DNA of 64,000 bases from JAWKIW01 sp046331175 (GTDB lineage Bacteria; Actinomycetota; Acidimicrobiia; Acidimicrobiales; Acidimicrobilacustridaceae), in assembly GCA_046331175.1 (NCBI GenBank), contig JAXLRI010000006.1:248001-312000 (forward strand), read 5' to 3'. The translations under genes and the position numbers were made by a program. The notes below the pieces were generated by a model. The model ran no database searches, had not been told where the DNA came from, and saw only the letters and a program-made list of their open reading frames with translations. This document shows positions 8,276 to 16,999 of the stretch, piece by piece. Numbering within the stretch: position 1 is the stretch's first letter; the number at the start of each line of letters is the position of its first letter.

Positions 8276-8483
8276 TCGGAGGGACCGCCGCGGAGGCCCG
8301 ATCCGCCGCTCCTCGCGGCAGACCGACAGGACTCTGACCGGAACCTGTCTCCACAGGGCCGAAATCGTCGCCGGGGGCCGTTCGGAACTCGTTCGGGGGT
8401 CAGGCGCACGCCTACGATCCCCGACGTCGGCGACTGCCGAGGCCCCCGGGAGCCAGTGGGCCACGCATCGGGAAGAGGGCTTG

Positions 8484-10394
8484 ATGTACTCAGCGCTGAA
8501 GCGGCTGGTGGTGGGGCCACCGATCGCCTCGTCGGAGGAGCACCACACGAGGCTGGGCCGCCCGACGGCGCTCACCGTGTTCGCCTCCGACGCCATCTCC
8601 TCCACGGCCTACGCCACCGAGGAGATCCTCCTCGTGCTGGTGCCGGTGGCCGGCCTGGCCGCCCTCGACGACCTGGTGCCGATCTCGATCATCGTCGCCA
8701 TCCTCCTGACGCTGGTGATCTTCAGCTACCGCCAGACGATCTACGCGTACCCCAACGGCGGCGGCTCCTACGTGGTGAGCCGGGAGAACCTCGGCGAGAC
8801 GCCCGCGCTGGTCGCCGGTGCGTCGCTGCTCGTCGACTACATCCTCACCGTCGCCGTGTCGGTGTCAGCCGGCATCGCCGCCATCACCTCCGCGGTCGAG
8901 CCGCTCAGGCCCTACGTCATCCCGCTGTGCCTGGCAGCCATCCTCGTCATGGGCCTGGCCAACCTCCGCGGCACCAAGGAGTCGGGCAAGCTCTTCGCCC
9001 CACCCGTCTACACCTACATCGTCAGCCTGACGATCCTGGTGGGCTACGGGCTGTTCCGGGTGTTCGTCCAGGGCCTGCCGGCCATGGCCCCCAACGAGGA
9101 GGCCCTCACCGAGCTGGCCTCGAGCCACGGCGGCCAGCTCGATGCCGCCGGGCTCCCGCTGTTCGGCACCGTCGGCGTCTTCCTGCTCCTGCGGGCCTTC
9201 TCGTCGGGTGCCGTCGCCCTCACCGGCGTCGAGGCCATCTCCAACGGCGTGCCCGCCTTCAAGAAGCCCGAGTCCCACAACGCCGCCACGACGCTGGTGG
9301 CCATGGGCCTCATCCTCGGCACCGCCTTCATGGGCATCTCGATCCTGGCCCACAACATCCAGCCCACCGTGATCGAGCCGGGCACCGCCAACTACCAGAC
9401 GCTGCTGTCGACCATGGCCGAGTACGTCTACGGCGGCAAGACGATCCTCTACTACATCCTGCAGTTCTCGACCTTCGCCATCCTGATCCTGGCGGCCAAC
9501 ACCGCCTTCGCCGACTTCCCCCGCGTCTCGTCGATCATCGCCGCCGACGGCTTCCTGCCCCGCCAGCTCTCCAACCGGGGCGACCGGCTGGTGTTCTCCA
9601 ACGGCATCCTCGTGCTGGCCGCGGTCGCCGCCATCCTCGTGGTGGCCTTCCGGGGCGAGACCAACGCCCTGATCCCGCTGTACGCGGTGGGCGTGTTCAC
9701 CGGGTTCACGCTCTCGCAGGCCGGCATGGTCAAGCACCACCGGGCGCTGCGCGAGAAGGGGTGGAAGCGGTCGCAGGTGATCAACGCGGTGGGCGCCGTC
9801 GCCACGGCCATCGTGCTGGTCGTCGTGGTCGTGTCGAAGTTCGCCATCGGCGCCTGGATCCCCGTGGTGCTGATCCCGTTCATCGTGATGCTGTTCAAGG
9901 GGATCCACCGCCACTACCGACGGGTCAGCGACGCCATCGCCGTGCCCGACGACTACCGCACCCGCCGCAAGACCCACACCGTCGTCCTGCTCGTCGGCAA
10001 CGTGCACCGGGGCGTGCTCGAGGCGATCACCTACGCCCGCTCCCTGAGCCCGGATCGGCTGCTCGCCGTGTCGGTGGTCCACAGCGCCGAGGACCAGGAG
10101 CGCATCCAGAACCAGTGGGAGCAGCACGAGGTCCCGGTCGAGCTGCGCACGCTCTACTCGCCCTACCGCGAGCTGAGCGGTCCGGTGATGCGCCTCATCG
10201 ACGAGCTCGACGAGGAGGTCGACGACGACGTCGTCACCGTGATCATCCCCGAGTTCGTGCTCAAGCACTGGTGGGAGCAGCTCCTGCACAACCAGAGCGC
10301 GCTGGTGCTGCGCACGCGGCTGCGCATGCGGCCGAACACCGTCGTGGTCGCCATGCCGATCCACATCTACCGCCAGGTCGAAGAGCACTACTGA
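8484..10394 (+). CDS. KimA-like APC-superfamily potassium/amino acid permease with cytoplasmic C-terminal domain
   Basis: A 636-aa protein with about 12 membrane helices of the APC fold (SDAISSTAYATEEILLVL at the start of TM1, VALTGVEAISNGVPAFK in the middle), then a soluble C-terminal domain from about residue 490 resembling a universal-stress-protein fold (THTVVLLVGNVHRGVLEAI). This layout matches KimA, the K+/H+ symporter of Bacillus whose C-terminal domain binds c-di-AMP, and mycobacterial Rv2690c, which likewise neighbours the TrkA pair. The ATG at 8484 follows GGAAGAGGG. It is divergent from trkA-trkA. K+ transport is inferred from family and context; an amino acid substrate remains possible. 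Confidence 0.85.
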   Translation: MYSALKRLVVGPPIASSEEHHTRLGRPTALTVFASDAISSTAYATEEILLVLVPVAGLAALDDLVPISIIVAILLTLVIFSYRQTIYAYPNGGGSYVVSRENLGETPALVAGASLLVDYILTVAVSVSAGIAAITSAVEPLRPYVIPLCLAAILVMGLANLRGTKESGKLFAPPVYTYIVSLTILVGYGLFRVFVQGLPAMAPNEEALTELASSHGGQLDAAGLPLFGTVGVFLLLRAFSSGAVALTGVEAISNGVPAFKKPESHNAATTLVAMGLILGTAFMGISILAHNIQPTVIEPGTANYQTLLSTMAEYVYGGKTILYYILQFSTFAILILAANTAFADFPRVSSIIAADGFLPRQLSNRGDRLVFSNGILVLAAVAAILVVAFRGETNALIPLYAVGVFTGFTLSQAGMVKHHRALREKGWKRSQVINAVGAVATAIVLVVVVVSKFAIGAWIPVVLIPFIVMLFKGIHRHYRRVSDAIAVPDDYRTRRKTHTVVLLVGNVHRGVLEAITYARSLSPDRLLAVSVVHSAEDQERIQNQWEQHEVPVELRTLYSPYRELSGPVMRLIDELDEEVDDDVVTVIIPEFVLKHWWEQLLHNQSALVLRTRLRMRPNTVVVAMPIHIYRQVEEHY

Positions 10395-10429
10395 GCCCGG
10401 GAGCGGGGCCGCTCCGGTCGGTCACGCGC

Positions 10430-10447
10430 TCGTCGACCGGTCGACGA
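10430..10447. terminator. Palindrome between convergent genes, possible bidirectional terminator
   Basis: TCGTCGACCGGTCGACGA is a perfect 18-bp palindrome in the 65-bp gap between the converging transporter and cyclase genes. As RNA it can fold into a 7-bp stem with a CCGG loop on either strand, but no U-tract follows, so terminator function is uncertain. Confidence 0.35.
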
Positions 10448-10459
10448 CCACCTCGATGA

Positions 10460-13400
10460 TCAGGCGGGGACGGCCTCGGCCAGCACGGCCAGGGCGGTGG
10501 CCTCCAGGGCCGGCGCGCCCTGGGCGCGACCGGTCAGCGCAGCCGGACCAGCCAGGCGACGGGCGGCGTCGACGTCGCCCCGGGACACGAGCTGCTCGGC
10601 CCAGGCCACCCGGGTGACGGCCGCGTACAGCGTCGACCCTCGCTGCTGGTGCAGGTCGAGAGCGGTGCCGAACCAGTGGTCGGTGCCGGCCGAGTCGCCG
10701 AGCAGACCGGCCAACCGGCCGAGCTGGTGGGCGATGCACGGCCCCGCCACGACCAGCACCGGGTGGCGCCGGGCGTGGGCCTCGAGGCGGGTGGCGAGCA
10801 CCACGGCTCCCCGCTGGTCGCGGAAGGTCGCGGCGAGCGACGCGAGGTGGGCGAGCGACGCCAGCGCCGCCGGGCCGTCGGCGACGACGAAGCCGGCGGC
10901 CGCCGCCCGGTCGTAGGCGCGCTTGGCCGGCTCGCGGCGGCCGGCGGCGGCGAGGGCCACGGCCGCGCCGAAGCCGTCGGCCGACGGTGACGCGCCGACC
11001 AGCGCCTCGAGCTCGTCGGCCACGACGTCGAGGCGGCCCTGCCAGCCGCGCACGGCGACGAGCAGGGGGCGGGTGAGCCGAGCCGCCTCGAGGGCGTCGG
11101 CACCATCGGCCCGCCGCCCGAGGTCGGCCGCCGCCGAGGCGAAGGCATCGGCCTGGTCGACGTCGCCGACGAGCAGCGCGAAGGCGCCCTCGCGCACGGC
11201 CGCCAGCCAGCTGCCCGACGAGCGACGGAGGCGGGCCGACTCCTCACGGAGGTCGGCCAGCGCCGCCCCGGCGCCGGCGACGTCGCCGTCCTCGAGGGCG
11301 ACGTCGGCCCGCACCCCGGCGGCGGCCTGCCGCACGGCGGGGTCGACCGCGATCGATGCGGCGGCGGCCAGCCCGTCCGCCGCCTCACGGCGAGCCGTGG
11401 CGAAGTGCACCCCGGCCAGGGCAGCGACCTGGTGGGCGGCCAGCTCGGCTCGCAGGTCGGCCGGCGCCTCGGCCCCCAGGGCGACGGCCTCGGCGGCGAG
11501 GTCGGCGCGCGCCGGATCGCCGATCGCCACCAGCTCGAGCGCGAGCGACGCGACGACCAGGCCCCGCTGGTCGGTCCGGTCGGCCGGCAGCGCGCGCCGG
11601 GCGGCGGCGAGGAGGGCGACCTGGTCCGGGTCGGCGAGGGGCAGCGGGTGGTCGGGGCGGCGCCGCCCGGCCAGCGCGGCCCGGGCCATGGCCACACCGT
11701 CGCCCAGCGCCGCCGCGCCGGTGGCCGCCTCGCGGCGAGCCGACTCGGCCTCGGGGGCGCCGGCCCGCACGGCCTCCTCGGCGCGCGCCAGCAGCAGGTC
11801 GACCGTGCGGTGCTCGTCGGCGTCCCCGGCGGCCCGGTGCCAGCGCAGGGCGAGGCCGTACCAGGCGACCGCCTCGTCGTGGGCCAGGTGCCGGCGAGCC
11901 CGGTCGCCGGCGGCGGCGGCGTGCTCGGCGGCCCGCGCCGCCGCCGGAGCGCCACCACCGGCGCCGGCCCGACCGGCGTCCTGGTCGGGAGGCCCGGGTG
12001 TGGACGACCCGGGTCCCTGGTCTGCGGCCGCCAGGGACCACAGCGACGCCAGCTCGCTGAGGTATCGATCGCGGTCGGGGCCGATCCGGCGCTCCAGCGC
12101 GGTCGCCAGCGCGACGGCGAGCGCGGCGCGGTGGGCGGAGGACAGGGCGCGGTGCAGCTCGTCGCGGACGCTCGGGTGGGCGAAGGCGTACGGGCGGCGG
12201 GCATCGGGGTGCTCGGCGAGCAGGCCGAGCGCCAGGCCCGCGGCCACGGCACCGTCGACCACGTCGGCGAGCGGCGCCTCACCGCGGGCGACCCCGTCGA
12301 CGTCGGCGGTGCCGCCGGCGAGGACATCGCCCGCCAGGGCGTCGGCGGCCGCGAGCAGGTCGGGGTCGAGGTCGTCGCCCGCCAGCGCCGCCAGCGCCAG
12401 CACCTGCCGCTCGGGCGGGCGCAGCCCGTCGACCGGGACGGCGGCGTCGAGGTCGAGCTGGTCGACCGGGGTGACGCAGATCCAGTGCCCACCGTCTCGT
12501 CGGACCTGCTCGGTGCGCACCAGGCGACGGGCCACCCGCCGAACGGCGAGCGGTCGACCGCCGGTGGCGCGGTGGATGCGCTCGGCGACGTCGGCCGCCG
12601 TGGCGTCCAGGCCCTCGCCGAGCAGCGACGACACGACGGCGGCGGTGCCGTCGGGGCCGAGGTCGGCGACCGGCGCGCGCACCACCGATCGGGGAGCTCC
12701 CGCCCCACCGTCGGCCAGCTCGGCGAGCAGCTCGTCGAGGGCCTGCCGGTCGACGCCCGGACCCGTCGCCGCCGTGGCCACGACGAGCAGGCGCGACGGC
12801 TCGGTCGCGGTGAGGACGCCGCCGAGCAGGTCGAGCGTGGAGCGCGAGGCGAGGTGCAGGTCGTCGATGAGGAGCAGCACGGGATCGACGGCCGAGGTCG
12901 CCGACAACCACCCGGTGACCGCGGCGGGCAGGTCGGTCGAGCGACTCGGATCGCCCTGCGCCTCGGCGCCGGGCAGCCGGCCCGCCAGCTCGGGGACGAG
13001 CCGCACGAGGTCGGCGGCGTCGGGACCGAGGTGCGATCGCAGGGCGCCGTCGGGCAGGTGAGCCAGCTGGTGGCGCAGGGCCTCGGCGAACGGGCGGAAC
13101 GGCGGCCCCCCGTCGGCGTCGGCGTGTCCGTACAGGACGGTGGCGCCGCCGTCGTGGGCGAGCAGGGCGACCTCGGCCGCCAGGCGGGTGGTGCCCACCC
13201 CGGCGGGTCCCTCCAGGAGCACGAACGGCCCGGTCCCCGCCTGGGCCTGCTCCCACGCAGCGCGGAGGACGGCGACCTCGGCGTCGCGGCCGACGAGGGG
13301 GACGCCGCGCTCGAGCCGGTCGAGGTCGGGGAACGGCAGGCCCAGCGGCCGGTCGGCCGCCCGCCAGTCGACCTCGTAGGCCTCGAGCGGATCGGCGAGC

Positions 13401-13882
13401 CCCTTGAGCACCAGCTCGCCCACGGGCTCGAACGACACCCCCGCCCGCGAGCCGGCCAGCGCCCGGACCCACACCGCCGCCAGGATCTGCTCGTCGGCGG
13501 CCTTCCCGCACAGGCGGGCGGCCTCCACCACCGGGGTGCCGAAGACGTCGTCGCCCTCGACGCGGACCTCGCCGACGCTGATCCCCATCCGCAGGACGAG
13601 CGGCTCGCCGCCCTTGCGGTTTCGCCGCGCCACGGCGTGGTTGATGGTCACCGCCGCGGCCAGGGCCTCGCTCGGAGCCCGGAAGGTGGCCATCAGGCCG
13701 TCGCCCAGGCCCTTGACCACCACCCCGCGGTGCTCGTCGATGACCCGCCCGAGCAGCTCGTCGTGCTCGCGGCGCACCGCGTCGGCCCGATCGTCGCCCA
13801 GCCGGGTGCGCATGGCGGTCGAACCGACGAGGTCGGTGAACAGCACCGTCATGGTCGCCGCACCGACGGGCAGGCCCTCCAC
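10460..13882 (-). CDS. Large regulator: class III cyclase-like domain, AAA/STAND ATPase, TPR-like region
   Basis: An 1140-aa soluble protein. Residues 10-170 form a class III nucleotide cyclase homology domain with metal-binding Asp17 (LFTDLVGST) and Asp61 (KGLGDGLM), Lys57 and Arg123. The transition-state Asn is replaced by Val119 (GTPVVEAAR). At 195-480 comes an AAA/STAND-type ATPase (LVGRDAEVAVL; Walker B LLLIDD, 338-342), but its P-loop GPAGVGTT (225-232) has Thr in place of the essential Lys. The rest is an alanine-rich helical repeat region of TPR type. No C-terminal LuxR HTH is visible. Such proteins are probably signal-responsive; both catalytic centres here may be weakened, so a scaffold or sensor role is possible. 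GTG start; an alternative ATG lies 10 codons in. Confidence 0.85.
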   Translation of the reverse strand: MEGLPVGAATMTVLFTDLVGSTAMRTRLGDDRADAVRREHDELLGRVIDEHRGVVVKGLGDGLMATFRAPSEALAAAVTINHAVARRNRKGGEPLVLRMGISVGEVRVEGDDVFGTPVVEAARLCGKAADEQILAAVWVRALAGSRAGVSFEPVGELVLKGLADPLEAYEVDWRAADRPLGLPFPDLDRLERGVPLVGRDAEVAVLRAAWEQAQAGTGPFVLLEGPAGVGTTRLAAEVALLAHDGGATVLYGHADADGGPPFRPFAEALRHQLAHLPDGALRSHLGPDAADLVRLVPELAGRLPGAEAQGDPSRSTDLPAAVTGWLSATSAVDPVLLLIDDLHLASRSTLDLLGGVLTATEPSRLLVVATAATGPGVDRQALDELLAELADGGAGAPRSVVRAPVADLGPDGTAAVVSSLLGEGLDATAADVAERIHRATGGRPLAVRRVARRLVRTEQVRRDGGHWICVTPVDQLDLDAAVPVDGLRPPERQVLALAALAGDDLDPDLLAAADALAGDVLAGGTADVDGVARGEAPLADVVDGAVAAGLALGLLAEHPDARRPYAFAHPSVRDELHRALSSAHRAALAVALATALERRIGPDRDRYLSELASLWSLAAADQGPGSSTPGPPDQDAGRAGAGGGAPAAARAAEHAAAAGDRARRHLAHDEAVAWYGLALRWHRAAGDADEHRTVDLLLARAEEAVRAGAPEAESARREAATGAAALGDGVAMARAALAGRRRPDHPLPLADPDQVALLAAARRALPADRTDQRGLVVASLALELVAIGDPARADLAAEAVALGAEAPADLRAELAAHQVAALAGVHFATARREAADGLAAAASIAVDPAVRQAAAGVRADVALEDGDVAGAGAALADLREESARLRRSSGSWLAAVREGAFALLVGDVDQADAFASAAADLGRRADGADALEAARLTRPLLVAVRGWQGRLDVVADELEALVGASPSADGFGAAVALAAAGRREPAKRAYDRAAAAGFVVADGPAALASLAHLASLAATFRDQRGAVVLATRLEAHARRHPVLVVAGPCIAHQLGRLAGLLGDSAGTDHWFGTALDLHQQRGSTLYAAVTRVAWAEQLVSRGDVDAARRLAGPAALTGRAQGAPALEATALAVLAEAVPA

Positions 13883-13931
13883 GACCGGGCATCCTACGGC
13901 CCGGCGGGGGCCACCCCCCGAGGAGCACCCC

Positions 13932-13937
13932 TAGGCT
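13932..13937 (+). promoter_or_regulatory. -10 element of a leaderless promoter (hydrolase gene)
   Basis: TAGGCT ends 8 nt before the ATG of the downstream hydrolase gene, and the only purine-rich stretch is 20 nt away, so transcription probably starts at or next to the start codon. Confidence 0.5.
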
Positions 13938-13945
13938 CGGCCACG

Positions 13946-14947
13946 ATGCCCCGCCGCTCGACCCCCGCGTCCGTCGTCGTCGCCCTCGCCGTCCTGGTGT
14001 CGGCCGCCGCCTGCGCGGGATCGGCGAGCGAGCGGGACGCCGGGTCGGCCGGCACCGGCGCCACCGCGCCCGGCTCGGGCGCGGTCACCACGATGCGGCC
14101 ATCGGGGACCGTCGCCGGCCGGCCACTCACCGCCTCCCACACCCAGCGCACGCTGGTCGATGCCTCGCGCCCGACCCCGGCCGGCACCCAGACCCCCGCA
14201 CGGCCCGATCGCACGCTGGTCACCGAGGTCTACGTCCCCGACACCCCGGGGCCCCGGCCGCTCATCGTCTTCTCGCACGGGCTGTTCGGCCACCCCGACA
14301 AGTTCACCCACCTGCTCCAGGCCTGGGCCGCGGCGGGCTACGTGGTGGTGGCTCCCGCCTTCCCGCTCACCAACGACCGGGTGCCGGGGGCGACCGCCAA
14401 CGCCCGTGACCTCTGGCAGCAGCCCGGTGACGTCTCGTACGTGCTCGACCGCGTGCTGGCGGCCAACGACGACCCCGGCGACCTGCTCCACGACCGCATC
14501 GACCCCGAGCGCATCGGCGCCGCCGGCCTGTCGCTCGGGGGAGCCACCACCCTCGCCCTGACCTTCAACCCCTGCTGCACCGACCGGCGCATCGACGCCG
14601 CCGAGGTGCTCTCGGGCAACCCCATCCCGATGCCGCAGGCCTACGACTTCGCCGGCGGGGGCGTCCCCGTGCTGATCATGCACGGCGACGCCGACGCCAG
14701 CCTCAGGCTCTCGACCGAACGGGAGGTCTTCGAGGCGATCTCCACGCCGAAGATGTTCGTCACGCTCCTCGGCGGAACCCACGCCCCGCCGTTCGAGGAC
14801 CCGGTGACGCCCTACGACGACATGGTCGAGCGCACGACCACCGCCTTCTGGGACCTCACCATCGGCGGTGACCCCACCGCCCGCGAGCGCCTGACCGTCG
14901 CGGCGAGCGCACCGGGCCTCACCGTCGTCGACGACGACCTCGGCTGA
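13946..14947 (+). CDS. Secreted or lipoprotein alpha/beta hydrolase (dienelactone/cutinase-like)
   Basis: A 333-aa exported protein. The N-terminus has a signal sequence (VVVALAVLVSAAAC, possible weak lipobox with the Cys at about 23) and a Thr/Gly/Ala-rich linker. The hydrolase domain (about 90-320) contains the oxyanion segment FSHGLFGHP, the nucleophile elbow GLSLGG, an acid candidate in MHGDADAS and the catalytic His in GGTHAPP. Two adjacent cysteines (NPCCTD) follow the elbow. The arrangement resembles platelet-activating-factor acetylhydrolase/polyester-hydrolase type esterases; the substrate is unknown. It is divergent from the big cyclase-ATPase gene and converges on GH15. Confidence 0.82.
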   Translation: MPRRSTPASVVVALAVLVSAAACAGSASERDAGSAGTGATAPGSGAVTTMRPSGTVAGRPLTASHTQRTLVDASRPTPAGTQTPARPDRTLVTEVYVPDTPGPRPLIVFSHGLFGHPDKFTHLLQAWAAAGYVVVAPAFPLTNDRVPGATANARDLWQQPGDVSYVLDRVLAANDDPGDLLHDRIDPERIGAAGLSLGGATTLALTFNPCCTDRRIDAAEVLSGNPIPMPQAYDFAGGGVPVLIMHGDADASLRLSTEREVFEAISTPKMFVTLLGGTHAPPFEDPVTPYDDMVERTTTAFWDLTIGGDPTARERLTVAASAPGLTVVDDDLG

Positions 14948-14982
14948 TCCCGCGCCGGGTCACCGGGTCGGACGGCGTCCGC

Positions 14983-16908
14983 TCAGGGCGTGGCTCCCGC
15001 CGCCCGGCCGTCGCTGCGCGGGCGAGCCCGGCGGACCAGCGGGCCCTGGGCCACGACGGCGGCCTGCGAGAGGTTGGCCGCCGAGTTGATCAGGCCGATG
15101 TGGGAGAAGGCCTGCGGGAAGTTGCCCAGCTGGCGGCCGTGCTCGACGTCCCACTCCTCGGACAGCAGGCCGACGTCGTTGGCCAGCGAGAGCAGGCGCT
15201 CGAACAGGGCTCGGGCCTCGTCGGCCCGCCCGATGAGCACCAGGCTGTCGACGAGCCAGAAGGTGGTGAGCAGGAAGGCGCCCTCCCCGGGCGGGAGGCC
15301 GTCGACGGTGGTCGTCACGGCCGCCGGGTCCTGGGCGGCGGCGTCGGCCCCGCGCTCGTCGGGCGCGGGGACCACGACGTCGGTGCGGTAGCGCAGGACG
15401 AAGCCGTCGGCGAGCAGCTCGCGCTGGACGGCCTCGACGGTGCCGACCACGCGCGCGTCGTCGGGGGGCAGGAAGCCCACCAGGCCGAGCATGAGCAGGC
15501 TGGCATCGAGGCGGTCGGACCCGTAGTACTGGGTGAACGACCCGACGTCGGCGTTCCAGCCCTGCCGGCACACGTCGTCGTGGATGGCGTCGCGCAGGGC
15601 GCGCCAGCGGTCGACCCGGTCCCGGTCGACGCCGAGCTGGTCGCAGATGGCCACCCAACGGTCGACGGCGACCCACGCCATCACCTTGGAGTGCACGAAG
15701 TGGCGCCGGGGCCCGCGGACCTCCCAGATCCCGTCGTCGGGCTCGGTCCACACCTTCTCGACGTGCTCGACGAGGAACCGCCCGAGGTCGATGGCGTCGT
15801 CGGACAGGGCACCGTCGGACTCGGCGGCCACGGCGAACATCTCCATGACCTCGCCGTAGACGTCGAGCTGGAACTGGCCGCTCGCGGCGTTGCCGGTGCG
15901 CACCGGACGGGACGACTCGTACCCGGGCAGCCAGTCGAGCTCGGCCTCGGTGAGGCGACGTTCGCCGGTGACGCCGTACATGATCTGCATGTCGTCGGGG
16001 TCTCCGGCGACGGCGCGGCGCAGCCACTCGCTCCAGGCGGCCGCCTCCGCGTCGTAGCCGGCGTCGAGCAGCGCGTGCAGCGAGAAGGTGGCGTCGCGCA
16101 GCCAGCAGAAGCGGTAGTCCCAGTTGCGGACCCCGCCGAGGTGCTCGGGCAGCGAGGTGGTGGGGGCGGCGACGATGCCGCCGGTGGGGGCGTAGGTGAG
16201 GGCCTTCAGGGTGATGAGCGAGCGCTTCACCTCGTCGGACCACTCGCCGTCGTACCGGCAGTGCGAGCACCACAGCTCCCACCAGTACTGGGTCGCCTGC
16301 AGGGCCTCCTCGGTGTCGAACCCCGGCGAGGCCGCCTCGTACGACGGGTGCCAGACCGCCAGCAGCTCATGGCGGTCGCCGGCGGCCACGTCGAGCTCGG
16401 CGACGGTGGTGAGGTCGTGGCCCTCGAGCGGGACCGAGGCCCGGACCGTCAGGCCGTCGGCGCCACCCACCGCGTCGATGCCCTCGAGCGCCGACTCGCC
16501 CGTGGGGCCGACCGCCCGGACCCACGGCACGATGGCGCCGTAGTCGAAGCGGGCGACGAGGTCCATGCGCAGGACCACGCGGCCGGACACCCCCTCGACG
16601 ATGCGGACGATGGCCGGGTTGCCGTCGCGGATCGGCATGAAGTCGGTGAGGCGGACCACGCCTTCGGCGGTGGTGAAGGTGGTCTCGAGGATGAGCGTGT
16701 CGGGCCGGTAGCGACGCTCGACCGAGACGACCTCCGCCTTCGGCGCCAACCGCCAGCAGCCGTTGCGGGCGGTGCCGAGCAGGGCCGCGAAGGGGGGCGG
16801 CGAGTCGAACCTGGGGACGCACCACCAGTCGATCGAACCGTTGCGGCCCACCAGCGCCACGGTCTCGGTGTCGCCGATGACGGCGTAGTCCTCGATGGGC
16901 AGCGCCAC
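14983..16908 (-). CDS. Glycoside hydrolase family 15 protein, trehalase-like
   Basis: A 641-aa GH15 enzyme. The N-terminus (LPIEDYAVIGDTETVALVG, then GSIDWWCVPRFDSP) is typical of the actinobacterial GH15 group that includes the Mycobacterium trehalase Rv2402. A beta-sandwich domain (to about 240) precedes the alpha/alpha barrel with NWDYRFCWLRDATF and the C-terminal LLSEEWD...GNFPQAFSHIGLIN segment that carries a catalytic glutamate in this family. It would hydrolyse trehalose or alpha-glucans in the cytoplasm; no signal peptide is seen. The GTG start was chosen where homology begins. It is divergent from zwf, so glucose released could feed glucose-6-phosphate metabolism. Confidence 0.88.
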   Translation of the reverse strand: MALPIEDYAVIGDTETVALVGRNGSIDWWCVPRFDSPPPFAALLGTARNGCWRLAPKAEVVSVERRYRPDTLILETTFTTAEGVVRLTDFMPIRDGNPAIVRIVEGVSGRVVLRMDLVARFDYGAIVPWVRAVGPTGESALEGIDAVGGADGLTVRASVPLEGHDLTTVAELDVAAGDRHELLAVWHPSYEAASPGFDTEEALQATQYWWELWCSHCRYDGEWSDEVKRSLITLKALTYAPTGGIVAAPTTSLPEHLGGVRNWDYRFCWLRDATFSLHALLDAGYDAEAAAWSEWLRRAVAGDPDDMQIMYGVTGERRLTEAELDWLPGYESSRPVRTGNAASGQFQLDVYGEVMEMFAVAAESDGALSDDAIDLGRFLVEHVEKVWTEPDDGIWEVRGPRRHFVHSKVMAWVAVDRWVAICDQLGVDRDRVDRWRALRDAIHDDVCRQGWNADVGSFTQYYGSDRLDASLLMLGLVGFLPPDDARVVGTVEAVQRELLADGFVLRYRTDVVVPAPDERGADAAAQDPAAVTTTVDGLPPGEGAFLLTTFWLVDSLVLIGRADEARALFERLLSLANDVGLLSEEWDVEHGRQLGNFPQAFSHIGLINSAANLSQAAVVAQGPLVRRARPRSDGRAAGATP

Positions 16909-16985
16909 GCCGACAGCATGCCAGGTGGTCGCGCCCCCGAAGCGGGACCGACGCCGACGCACCCGCGGACGGCGCCGCCGACGCG

Positions 16986-16991
16986 TAACGT
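16986..16991 (+). promoter_or_regulatory. -10 element of a leaderless zwf promoter
   Basis: TAACGT lies 8 nt before the zwf ATG with no ribosome binding site in between, fitting a leaderless transcript in this divergent promoter region. Confidence 0.5.
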
Positions 16992-16999
16992 CTCGCCCG

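Noticed and set aside
8209..8483. A ydaO-type c-di-AMP riboswitch before the KimA-like gene
   Set aside because: The conserved core sequences of that riboswitch could not be found; only weak promoter-like elements are present.
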